Assembly (NCBI GenBank): GCA_902536655.1
Contig: CACAYF010000003.1
Coordinates: forward strand, 62,001 to 126,000
Length of the DNA stretch: 64,000 bases
DNA from: an uncultured Alphaproteobacteria bacterium
GTDB taxonomy: Bacteria > Pseudomonadota > Alphaproteobacteria > Methylaequorales > Methylaequoraceae
Direction: 5' to 3'
Shown piece by piece: positions 48,650-57,373 of this stretch. Numbering within the stretch: the first letter of the stretch is position 1; every line of letters begins with the position of its first letter. Both the position numbers and the translations under genes were made by a program. Under the pieces are notes generated by a model. The model worked only from the letters and a program-made list of their open reading frames with translations. It made no database searches and had not been told where the DNA came from.

Positions 48650-49105
48650 TTACCTTCCTGAATAATTTGGAATGTCTAGGTCTTCTACGTAAACGTCTTT
48701 CGGTCTTTTTCCTCTTTGAAAAATTACATCAATAGGTATACCTCCTCTGGGATTCCAGTAACTTGCAACCCTTATCCATTTTGGAGATGTATATTTTATA
48801 ATTTTTTTGGCTACTTTAATAGTACAATCTTCGTGGAAACCTCCGTAATTTCTGAATGTGAATAAAAAGAGTTTGAAAGATTTACTTTCCATTATTTTTT
48901 TATTAGGTACATAATCAACTATAAAATTACCAAAATCAGGTTGAGAAGTAATTGGACAAATACTTGTAAATTCTGGTGCAGTAAATCTTACACAATAATC
49001 TTCATCAGGATGAGGGTTCTTTACCGTATCCAAAATAAAATTATCTGGTGAATTTTGAATTTTCGACTTTGATCCAAGGTACCTAGGTTCTTTTGTGTTT
49101 TTCAT
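48650..49105 (-). CDS. queF: NADPH-dependent 7-cyano-7-deazaguanine reductase
   Basis: 151 aa; EFTSICPITSQPDFG, KSFKLFLFTFRNYGGFHEDCTIKV. Confidence 0.95.
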   Translation of the reverse strand: MKNTKEPRYLGSKSKIQNSPDNFILDTVKNPHPDEDYCVRFTAPEFTSICPITSQPDFGNFIVDYVPNKKIMESKSFKLFLFTFRNYGGFHEDCTIKVAKKIIKYTSPKWIRVASYWNPRGGIPIDVIFQRGKRPKDVYVEDLDIPNYSGR

Positions 49106-50204
49106 GATTTTCAGAATATTTTTTTTTTAGTTCATTAAATTTTTTATTAATTATAGACTCTCGTATATCACACATCATTTTTTTGTAAAAAGCAATATTA
49201 TGTAAACTTAAAATCATGCACGCTAAAATTTCATTATTCTTAACTAAGTGATGAATGTAAGATTTTGAAAAATTTTGAGAAACATATAAATCCAATCCTT
49301 CATCAAGAGGAGAGTCGTCTTTAAGATATATCGCATTTCTCAAATTTATTTCACCATTACTTGTAAAAGCCCTACCATTCCTTCCAAACCTGGTAGGTAA
49401 AACACAATCAAACATATCAACTCCTCTTTCTACTGCTGCAAATATGTCAATTGGTCTGCCAACACCCATCAAATATCTAGGTTTATCTTCATCGATATTT
49501 TCTAGAGAAAAATCAATTGATTTGATCATCTCTTCATGAGACTCTCCAACCGAAAGTCCACCGAGCGCATAACCATCAAATCCAATTTTACTTAATTTTT
49601 CAGAGCATTTCTTTCTTAGAGTTTCAAACATACCTCCTTGAATAATTCCAAATAAACCAAAACCTTCTCTGGATGTGAAAGTATTTTTACACCTATTCGC
49701 CCATCTGATTGATAATTCCATTGACTCTTCAGCTCTTGAAAAGGATGCAGGATATTCTGTACATTCATCCAGTACCATTGAAATATCAGAATTTAATCTT
49801 TCTTGGATTTGAATTGCAGATTCTGGGGTTAATTCAATTTTCTTTCCGTCAATATGAGATACAAAATTAATTCCATGTTCATTTATTTTTCTTAATTTTG
49901 ACAAAGACCATACTTGATATCCGCCAGAATCTGTCAAAATTGGTTTATTCCAATTAATAAATTTGTGAAGCCCACCCAATTCTTTTACTAAACGATCTCC
50001 TGGGCGAAGCATCAAATGGTATGTATTTGCTAAAATAATTTCTATACCAAGTTTTTCTAAATCTCTCTGAAAAATTGCCTTTACGCTTCCAAGAGTTCCA
50101 ACAGGCATAAAGACAGGAGTTTTAATTTTTCCATGGAAAGTTTCAATAGATCCTGCACGTGCCTTTTGATATTTATTTTCTACAGAGAATTTAAACTTTG
50201 TCAT
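49083..50204 (-). CDS. tgt: tRNA-guanine transglycosylase
   Basis: 373 aa; TPVFMPVGTLGSVK, NTYHLMLRPGDRLV, LTDSGGYQVWSLS, GGLSVGE. Confidence 0.96.
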   Translation of the reverse strand: MTKFKFSVENKYQKARAGSIETFHGKIKTPVFMPVGTLGSVKAIFQRDLEKLGIEIILANTYHLMLRPGDRLVKELGGLHKFINWNKPILTDSGGYQVWSLSKLRKINEHGINFVSHIDGKKIELTPESAIQIQERLNSDISMVLDECTEYPASFSRAEESMELSIRWANRCKNTFTSREGFGLFGIIQGGMFETLRKKCSEKLSKIGFDGYALGGLSVGESHEEMIKSIDFSLENIDEDKPRYLMGVGRPIDIFAAVERGVDMFDCVLPTRFGRNGRAFTSNGEINLRNAIYLKDDSPLDEGLDLYVSQNFSKSYIHHLVKNNEILACMILSLHNIAFYKKMMCDIRESIINKKFNELKKKYSENHEKHKRT

Positions 50205-51231
50205 TTTTATTCCAAATTAAACATGCATCTCCATAAGAAAAAAAACGAAGTTTATTTTTGATCGCAAAATCATAAAGTCCCATTGTTTTTTTTTTTCCAA
50301 TAAGTGTGAAGATTAAAAGTAGTAATGTTGATTTTGGTGTATGAAAATTTGTAACAAGTCCATCAACAGAATTTATTTCCCATCCGGGTTTAATAAATAT
50401 ATTTGTTTCACCTTTATACGGTGAAATATAACCTTTACTATCTTTTGATGTTTCAAGTAATCTTAAAACCGTTGTTCCAATAGCAATTATTCTTCCACCA
50501 TTTTTTTTTACTTTATTAATTTCTTGAGATGATTTTTTTGAAATACATCCATATTCATAATGCATCTTATGTTTAAAAACATTTTCTGTTCTTATTGGAA
50601 TGAAAGTCCCACCATTTACATGTAAAGTAATATAAATTATTTTAATTTTTTTTGTTTTTAGTTTTTTAATTAAACGTTTAGTAAAGTGAAAGCTCGCTGT
50701 TGGAGCAGCTACTGCTCCTTCATTTTTGGCAAAGATAGTTTGATAATTATTAAAATCCGATTTCTTGTGACCTCTCTTTTTTATGTAGGGGGGGATGGGC
50801 GGTTTTCCAAAAATTTTTATTTTTTTTAAAAATTCTTTGTAGGGTAAGTCAAACTTTAAAGATATTTCATAATCATGTATTTTAATTATTTCAGCAAATT
50901 GTTTTTTAAAAATACTGATTTTCATTCCGATCATTAGCTTTTTTTTTGCTTTTAAAAAGGCACTCCATGTGTTTTCTTTTTTATCTTCAATTTTATTTAG
51001 ATTTATTGAAACTTTTTGATTGTCAATTGCGCCTTCGAGTTCAGCATGGATTACCTTAGTGTTATTGATAATAATTGCATCTGATGAATTTAATTCATTA
51101 ATAATTTCATTGAACTTAATTACTCTGTTATTTTTACCTACAACAACTAATTTTGAATTATCTCTAGGTTTGACAGGATGCAGGGCTATCAGTTCCTTTG
51201 GAATTTCATAATCTAAATCATTTAGATGCAT
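50191..51231 (-). CDS. queA: S-adenosylmethionine:tRNA ribosyltransferase-isomerase
   Basis: 346 aa; YEIPKELIALHPVKPRDNSKLV, GAVAAPTASFHFT, LLLLIFTLIGK. Confidence 0.95.
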   Translation of the reverse strand: MHLNDLDYEIPKELIALHPVKPRDNSKLVVVGKNNRVIKFNEIINELNSSDAIIINNTKVIHAELEGAIDNQKVSINLNKIEDKKENTWSAFLKAKKKLMIGMKISIFKKQFAEIIKIHDYEISLKFDLPYKEFLKKIKIFGKPPIPPYIKKRGHKKSDFNNYQTIFAKNEGAVAAPTASFHFTKRLIKKLKTKKIKIIYITLHVNGGTFIPIRTENVFKHKMHYEYGCISKKSSQEINKVKKNGGRIIAIGTTVLRLLETSKDSKGYISPYKGETNIFIKPGWEINSVDGLVTNFHTPKSTLLLLIFTLIGKKKTMGLYDFAIKNKLRFFSYGDACLIWNKNDKV

Positions 51232-51232
51232 T

Positions 51233-52366
51233 TTAGTAAAGGTAATCTATTACTTTAGTGAGAAAATCTTCACATTTTTTTAATTGTACTGTTTCAATGT
51301 ATTCATCCGGTTTATGGGCTTGTTTAATACTTCCTGGACCACAAACTATTGTTTGAAAGCCTAGCTGATTGAAAATACCTGCTTCTGTACCGAAACTCAC
51401 TGTATTTAAGGAGTTAGTTCTCAATTTTTCTAAGCATAGTGATATGATATTTGAATTGTGATTTGTTATCAAAGGCGGGAAATTATTTTGTTCAGACAGT
51501 GATATACTGCATTTCTTGTTAAATGACTTCATATCTCCTTCTAAAATTAATAGATAATCTTTGATTTGGTTTACAAACCTTTCGGTATTAAATTTTGGGG
51601 TATCTCTTATCTCAAATTCAATTTTACAATTGTTCGGTATAATATTAACTGCGGTCCCTCCAGAAATTTTTCCTACATTGATGGTTGTAAAACTTGGATA
51701 GAAATTTAGGTCTTTTTTTTTTTCAATTAATTTTTGTTTAGCCTCTAGAAATTGAATAAACTTTGAGCAATATTGTATTGCATTGACACCCTCATTTATT
51801 AATGATGAGTGAGATTCTAATCCATTAAATGATACTTCAAAGTTTTTCTTTCCTTTGTGCTGATTTACAAGTTTCATTTCAGTTGGTTCACCAACAATAC
51901 AAAATTTTGGTTTAGGATCTAGTTTGTTCAAAAAAGGAACTAATTTCTGAATACCAAGACATCCCACTTCTTCATCATATGAGAAAATTAGAAAAAGAGG
52001 CTTCTTCATTTCTTTAATTTTTAATTTTTTTAATAAAGACAATACAACTGCTATAAATCCTTTCATATCAGCAGTTCCTCTACCATAATATTTGTTATTT
52101 TTCATAGTTAAATTAAAAGGATTTGATGTCCATTTTTGTCCATCTGTTGGAACAACGTCTGTATGGCCAGAAAAGGCTATTCCGCCGTCTTTTTTTGGTC
52201 CAATCCTGCAAAAAACGTTAAACCTGCCTTTTTCCCCTTCAATTTTTTTGGCTCTTAATCCAATTTTATTTAAATAATCTATAATGAAATTTGCCAATTC
52301 TTTATTTGAATTTTCACTAATTGTTGGAAAAGAAATTAATTTGGAAAAAATCTGATCTAAATTCAT
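51233..52366 (-). CDS. argE: Acetylornithine deacetylase (M20)
   Basis: 377 aa; FSGHTDVVPTDGQKWTSNPF, GRGTADMKGFIAV, DEEVGCLG. Confidence 0.92.
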   Translation of the reverse strand: MNLDQIFSKLISFPTISENSNKELANFIIDYLNKIGLRAKKIEGEKGRFNVFCRIGPKKDGGIAFSGHTDVVPTDGQKWTSNPFNLTMKNNKYYGRGTADMKGFIAVVLSLLKKLKIKEMKKPLFLIFSYDEEVGCLGIQKLVPFLNKLDPKPKFCIVGEPTEMKLVNQHKGKKNFEVSFNGLESHSSLINEGVNAIQYCSKFIQFLEAKQKLIEKKKDLNFYPSFTTINVGKISGGTAVNIIPNNCKIEFEIRDTPKFNTERFVNQIKDYLLILEGDMKSFNKKCSISLSEQNNFPPLITNHNSNIISLCLEKLRTNSLNTVSFGTEAGIFNQLGFQTIVCGPGSIKQAHKPDEYIETVQLKKCEDFLTKVIDYLY

Positions 52367-52368
52367 TT

Positions 52369-53133
52369 TTAAGAATTATTAAATTGTTCGTTAATTATGC
52401 GTTCTTCTAAGTCATGACCAGGATCAAACAACAAGTTTACAAATAATTTTTTTTCAAGTTCAATTTCAAGCCTGTCAATATTTTCAAATTGCATGAAGTC
52501 TGCTTCTGCTCTAACAGGTCTTAATTTAGAGTCAATTGCGTACAGAGTAATTTTTGCATCATTGTTAAGTAAAGCACCTCTCCATCTTCGTGGCCTGTAA
52601 GGACTTATTGGAGTGAGTGCTAAAACCTTAGCACCTACGGGAATTACAGGACCTCTCAATGAAAGATTATAAGCTGAACTTCCAGCTGGAGTTGCGATTA
52701 AACAACCGTCACCAAGAAATTCTTCAATCCTGGTTTTACTATTTACTTCAATTTTTATTTTTGCAATCTTTGAGCTACTTCTTATTAGAGATACATCGTT
52801 AAAAGCTAGACTCTCTTTTATTTTTTTATTCTTTTCAAAGCATTTTATTTTTAAAGGTGATAACTTATAGGGAATTGCTTCGTCTAATCTTTTTTTTAAA
52901 TTTTTCTCAGAGAATTGATTCATCAAAAATCCAATATGACCTTTATTCATTCCATAAATTGGTTTGTTCAAATGTAAAAAATCATGTAACGATTTTAACA
53001 TTGTTCCATCACCTCCTAGTGCCACTATAATATCTGCTTTTTCCGGAGGGACGGAATCGTAAGTTTGTTCCATCATTTTAAGCGATTTAATAGCATCTGG
53101 TTTTTCTGAAGAAACAAATCCAATTTTTGTCAT
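52369..53133 (-). CDS. nadK: NAD kinase
   Basis: 254 aa; ALGGDGTMLKSLH, GMNKGHIGFLMN, TPAGSSAYNLSLRGPV. Confidence 0.94.
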   Translation of the reverse strand: MTKIGFVSSEKPDAIKSLKMMEQTYDSVPPEKADIIVALGGDGTMLKSLHDFLHLNKPIYGMNKGHIGFLMNQFSEKNLKKRLDEAIPYKLSPLKIKCFEKNKKIKESLAFNDVSLIRSSSKIAKIKIEVNSKTRIEEFLGDGCLIATPAGSSAYNLSLRGPVIPVGAKVLALTPISPYRPRRWRGALLNNDAKITLYAIDSKLRPVRAEADFMQFENIDRLEIELEKKLFVNLLFDPGHDLEERIINEQFNNS

Positions 53134-53136
53134 TTA

Positions 53137-54120
53137 TTAACCACCTGTAGTATTCATAAATCTTTTATGAATATAGCTCTTTTCGTCAATTTTAAAGTAA
53201 TGTCTTTCTGGTTTCATGAAAATGACTTCCTTTAATGCATTTAACAAATTTCGCCTGTCATTAGCTCTAATAAATGGAGTGAGGTCTAAAGAATTGTTAT
53301 CACCAAGACATGGATAAACTTTTCCATTTGAAGTTATTCTTAATCTGTTACAAGTTGCACAAAAATGATCAGATATAGGAGAGATAAAACCCACAAATAA
53401 ATTTAATTTTTTGCAATAGAAATAGTTTGATGGACCTGAAGATTTTAGTGAAGATTGTACTAAATCAAAATCTTTACAGATTATTTCCTTAGCTTTATTA
53501 ACAGAAAAGTATTGTGACTTTCTCGAATTTAACATATCTCCTACTGGCATAACTTCAATGAAAGATAATGTAAAAGAATTATGACTACACCATTTCATTA
53601 TTTCTAATAATTCATCATCATTAAAATTTTTTAAAAGAACTGTGTTTATCTTTATAGATAACTTATTTTCTTTAGCACTTTCAATTCCTTCGAAAACACT
53701 TTCAATGTTTCCTCCATTAGTAATGAAATTAAATTTTTCTTTTATGAGCGAATCAAGTGAAACATTTACTCTTTTGACTCCAAGGCCTGATAATGTTTTT
53801 GAATATTTTTTTAACTGCGTTCCATTCGTAGTTAGTAGAATTTCATCAATAACTTTTTTACTTAGTTTTTTGGACAGGAATTCAATATATTCTACTATAT
53901 CTTTTCTTACTAATGGTTCTCCACCAGTAATACGAAATTTTCTGATCCCTAAATCAATGAGTGACTCTGAAATTAATTTAAGTTTATTAATATCTAAAAT
54001 TTCTTCTTTTTTGTAAAAATTAGGATTGGACTCAGGCATACAATATTTGCATCTAAGATCACATCTGTCAGTAACAGAAATTCTTACATAGTCAATTTTT
54101 CTTCCAAAGTTATCCAGCAT
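53137..54120 (-). CDS. moaA: GTP 3',8-cyclase
   Basis: 327 aa; RISVTDRCDLRCKYCMPE, RITGGEPLVRKDI, CATCNRLRITSNGKVYPC, C-terminal GG. Confidence 0.96.
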   Translation of the reverse strand: MLDNFGRKIDYVRISVTDRCDLRCKYCMPESNPNFYKKEEILDINKLKLISESLIDLGIRKFRITGGEPLVRKDIVEYIEFLSKKLSKKVIDEILLTTNGTQLKKYSKTLSGLGVKRVNVSLDSLIKEKFNFITNGGNIESVFEGIESAKENKLSIKINTVLLKNFNDDELLEIMKWCSHNSFTLSFIEVMPVGDMLNSRKSQYFSVNKAKEIICKDFDLVQSSLKSSGPSNYFYCKKLNLFVGFISPISDHFCATCNRLRITSNGKVYPCLGDNNSLDLTPFIRANDRRNLLNALKEVIFMKPERHYFKIDEKSYIHKRFMNTTGG

Positions 54121-54199
54121 AATTTTTTTGAATAATATTCATATTTTAATTCTTAGGTTAAAATAATATAGTAATCAAATTATTAGTAAACTTAAAGTC

Positions 54200-54994
54200 A
54201 TGAAAATTAAACCCAACTTAGAAAATTCATCCTTAACAAGAAAAATCTTTGGATTAGATGAGTACTTAAAGCGAAAGAAGATAGACGTAATTGAAGAAAA
54301 ACCCATAACACTCTATTTAAATAGTCAAGAAATTGTAACAATGATGACAATTAACGATTTCCCAGAATATTTAGCACTTGGTTATCTTTTAAATCAAAAT
54401 ATGATTACCAAAACAACAAAAATTGAATCTGTTGAATATTATGCAGATCTAAAAACAGTTGTTGTAAGAACTAAAAAATCAACAAATTTTGAAGCAAAAT
54501 TAAAAAAAAAGACCATAACCTCAGGTTGCGCTCAAGGAACAGTATTCGGTGATATTATGGATAATTTGAAAAAATTTAAATTTAAAAATTCTTTCAAAAT
54601 TAAAAAATCATGGATCTATGACTTATCAAAAAAAATTAATCTGACTCCTAGCCTCTATCTAAAAGCTGGAGCTATTCATGGTTGCGTCTTATGTGAGAAA
54701 AACAAGCCTTTAATATATATGGAGGATGTTGGAAGACATAATGCCATTGATAAGATTGCAGGTTACATGAAAGTAAAAAAGATTTCTCCGGCCAATAAAA
54801 TTTTTTATACAACTGGAAGACTCACAAGTGAAATGGTAATGAAGTCAGTTCAAATGAGAATCCCAATTGTTATATCAAGATCAGGTTTCACAGCATGGGG
54901 CGTTGACCTTGCACGACAAGCTAACCTCACTTTAATTGGAAGAGCCAAAGGAAAAAAATTTTTTGTCCTGAGTGGAGAACATAGAATTGAATAA
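54200..54994 (+). CDS. fdhD: Formate dehydrogenase accessory sulfurtransferase FdhD
   Basis: 264 aa; TSGCAQGTVFGD, HGCVLCEKNKPLIYMEDVGRHNAIDKIAGY, TTGRLTSEMVMK. Confidence 0.94.
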   Translation: MKIKPNLENSSLTRKIFGLDEYLKRKKIDVIEEKPITLYLNSQEIVTMMTINDFPEYLALGYLLNQNMITKTTKIESVEYYADLKTVVVRTKKSTNFEAKLKKKTITSGCAQGTVFGDIMDNLKKFKFKNSFKIKKSWIYDLSKKINLTPSLYLKAGAIHGCVLCEKNKPLIYMEDVGRHNAIDKIAGYMKVKKISPANKIFYTTGRLTSEMVMKSVQMRIPIVISRSGFTAWGVDLARQANLTLIGRAKGKKFFVLSGEHRIE

Positions 54995-55607
54995 AGACAA
55001 AATTTTAGGCATGATACTCTCAGGCGGTTTATCAAGAAGAATGGGTTCTGACAAAACTTTTAAGAAAATTTCAGGTGTAAATTTAATACAACATATTATT
55101 AAGAGATCTACAAAACAGGTTGGAAGATTAATTGTAAATTCAAATGACTCTAATAAAATTTTAAAGCATCTTGACTCAACCATAATTGTAAAGGACTGTA
55201 TCCCAGGAAATTTTGGTCCTCTTGTTGGAATTTTATCTGGTATTAAGTGGGCAATACATGATTCAAATTATAATTGGTTGGTAAGCTTTCCGGTAGACTC
55301 TCCTTTTTTTCCAAATGATATTGTCAATAGATTCATTGAAAAGAGCGAAAATTATGAAATTCTAATGGCGGAATGTTCTAAAAGAATACATCCAGTTTTT
55401 TCAATGTGGAAAGTAAATATAGAAATGGAAAATCGATTGGAATTTTTCTTGAATGATGGTGGGAGGAAGATAGATGAATTTACCAAAAAATTTAAAACGA
55501 GGGTGGTAAAGTTTGAGGAATTTGGATATGATCCATTCTTTAATGTTAATACAGTTGAAGACTTAAAAATTGCAAATGAAATTTACAACAAATACTTCAA
55601 AGATTAA
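54972..55607 (+). CDS. mobA: Molybdenum cofactor guanylyltransferase
   Basis: 211 aa; GMILSGGLSRRMGSDKTF, FPVDSPFFPNDIV. Confidence 0.92.
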   Translation: MENIELNKDKILGMILSGGLSRRMGSDKTFKKISGVNLIQHIIKRSTKQVGRLIVNSNDSNKILKHLDSTIIVKDCIPGNFGPLVGILSGIKWAIHDSNYNWLVSFPVDSPFFPNDIVNRFIEKSENYEILMAECSKRIHPVFSMWKVNIEMENRLEFFLNDGGRKIDEFTKKFKTRVVKFEEFGYDPFFNVNTVEDLKIANEIYNKYFKD

Positions 55608-55609
55608 TA

Positions 55610-57367
55610 ATGAGTTTTATAAATAAATTACACAAAAAAAATATAATCGCAAAACCCGGATTTAATAGGTGGCTCGTACCACCAGCCTCTATCGCCATTC
55701 ATTTGTGTATTGGATCAGTTTACGCATGGAGTATGTTTAACCCAGCTTTGGTTAAAGTTCTTGGAGTTGTAACATCTTCTGGAGATGACTGGAATCTCGG
55801 CCAAGTTGTTTGGATTTTTTCTGTCGCAATTGTTAGCTTAGGGTTAGCAGCAGCTTATGCTGGTAAATGGCTTGAGGAAGTTGGCCCTAGGATGGTCGGA
55901 TTTGTAGCAGCGTGCTGTTGGGGTGGGGGGTTTGTCATTGGTTCAATTGGAATCTTCCTCCAAGAAATGGGTGTCCAAATAACTTTGTCTCTCCCAATGT
56001 TGAGCGATGATCCGATAATATTAAGTGTCGGGTTGTATCTTCTGTATCTAGGTTATGGCGTAATTGGTGGAATTGGGTTAGGACTTGGTTATGTATCACC
56101 AGTATCAACTTTAATAAGATGGTTTCCAGATAGAAGAGGCATGGCAACTGGCATGGCTATAATGGGTTTTGGTGGTGGTGCTATGATTGCAAAAGTTACT
56201 ATAGACAGATTATTAGCAAAATTTTACAAAGTTCCAGAGTATTTAGGAGATATAGATTCACTGAACCTAATAACTGAGGGTGGAAGAAGATTTGTAGATA
56301 TTTCAGGAAACTTGGTTGAAGTTGTAATTGTTACTGTCAATGATTTAGCAAAAATGATAGTACCTGGCGACCCTGGTGTATATATTGTCGGAACCGGTTC
56401 AAGTGGTGCTGCCCAAACATTCCTTTTTTTGGGTATTGTTTATTTTATCATTATGACCATTGCCGCATTTTCTTACAGAGTTCCTCCTGAAGGATGGAAA
56501 CCCAAAGGGTGGACACCTCCAAAAGATTCAAAAAAGACAAGATTAATTACTAAGAATAACGTGCATATCGATCAAGCTTTAAAAACTCCGCAGTTTTATT
56601 TTTTATGGATTGTACTTTGCTTTAACGTCACAGCTGGTATAGGAGTCATTGGAGTTGCTAAAACAATGATGATTGAAATTTTTGAACCAAGTTTACCAGC
56701 CATAGTAACCGCAGGGTTTGCCGGAACATATGTACTCATGATAAGTGTTTTTAACATGGTTGGAAGAATATTTTGGGCATCCATGTCAGACTTTATTGGA
56801 AGAAAACCCACATACTTTATATTCTTTTCACTTGGAATACTTTTATACTTGTCAATTCCTTTTACTGCTAAAGCTATGAGTGTTGACCCTATTGTAACTT
56901 ATCTCATACTTTTTTATGCAGCATCTATGGTGATTTTTACAATGTATGGTGGCGGCTTTGCAACAATTCCGGCTTACCTTGCCGATATCTTTGGTACAAA
57001 ATTTGTTGGAGGAATACACGGCAGGCTACTTACAGCTTGGTCTACAGCTGGTGTTTTGGGTCCCGTCGCAATCACTCAACTTAGACAAAATTCAGTAGAT
57101 AGCGCTATTAATGATCTTGTATCCAAAATAAGTCCTGAAAAATTTACAGAAATTTATGGAGCTTCTATAGAAAATTTATCACTTTTGGTTCAAGAAAAAA
57201 CAGTCACGATATCTAATTTAATGCCTCATATGCCAGAAGGCACTATCAATCCATCAACAACATTATATAACTCTACAATGTTTGCCATGGCTGGTTTATT
57301 GGCCATAGCTTTTGTTGCCAACCTCTTAATAGGTCCGGTAAATGAAAAACACCACATGAAAGAATAA
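55610..57367 (+). CDS. OFA-family MFS transporter (oxalate/formate antiporter-like)
   Basis: 585 aa; NRWLVPPASIAIHLCIGSVYAWSMFNPAL, WFPDRRGMATGMAIMGFGGGAMI, GRIFWASMSDFIGRKP. Confidence 0.9.
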   Translation: MSFINKLHKKNIIAKPGFNRWLVPPASIAIHLCIGSVYAWSMFNPALVKVLGVVTSSGDDWNLGQVVWIFSVAIVSLGLAAAYAGKWLEEVGPRMVGFVAACCWGGGFVIGSIGIFLQEMGVQITLSLPMLSDDPIILSVGLYLLYLGYGVIGGIGLGLGYVSPVSTLIRWFPDRRGMATGMAIMGFGGGAMIAKVTIDRLLAKFYKVPEYLGDIDSLNLITEGGRRFVDISGNLVEVVIVTVNDLAKMIVPGDPGVYIVGTGSSGAAQTFLFLGIVYFIIMTIAAFSYRVPPEGWKPKGWTPPKDSKKTRLITKNNVHIDQALKTPQFYFLWIVLCFNVTAGIGVIGVAKTMMIEIFEPSLPAIVTAGFAGTYVLMISVFNMVGRIFWASMSDFIGRKPTYFIFFSLGILLYLSIPFTAKAMSVDPIVTYLILFYAASMVIFTMYGGGFATIPAYLADIFGTKFVGGIHGRLLTAWSTAGVLGPVAITQLRQNSVDSAINDLVSKISPEKFTEIYGASIENLSLLVQEKTVTISNLMPHMPEGTINPSTTLYNSTMFAMAGLLAIAFVANLLIGPVNEKHHMKE

Positions 57368-57373
57368 CTTCGA

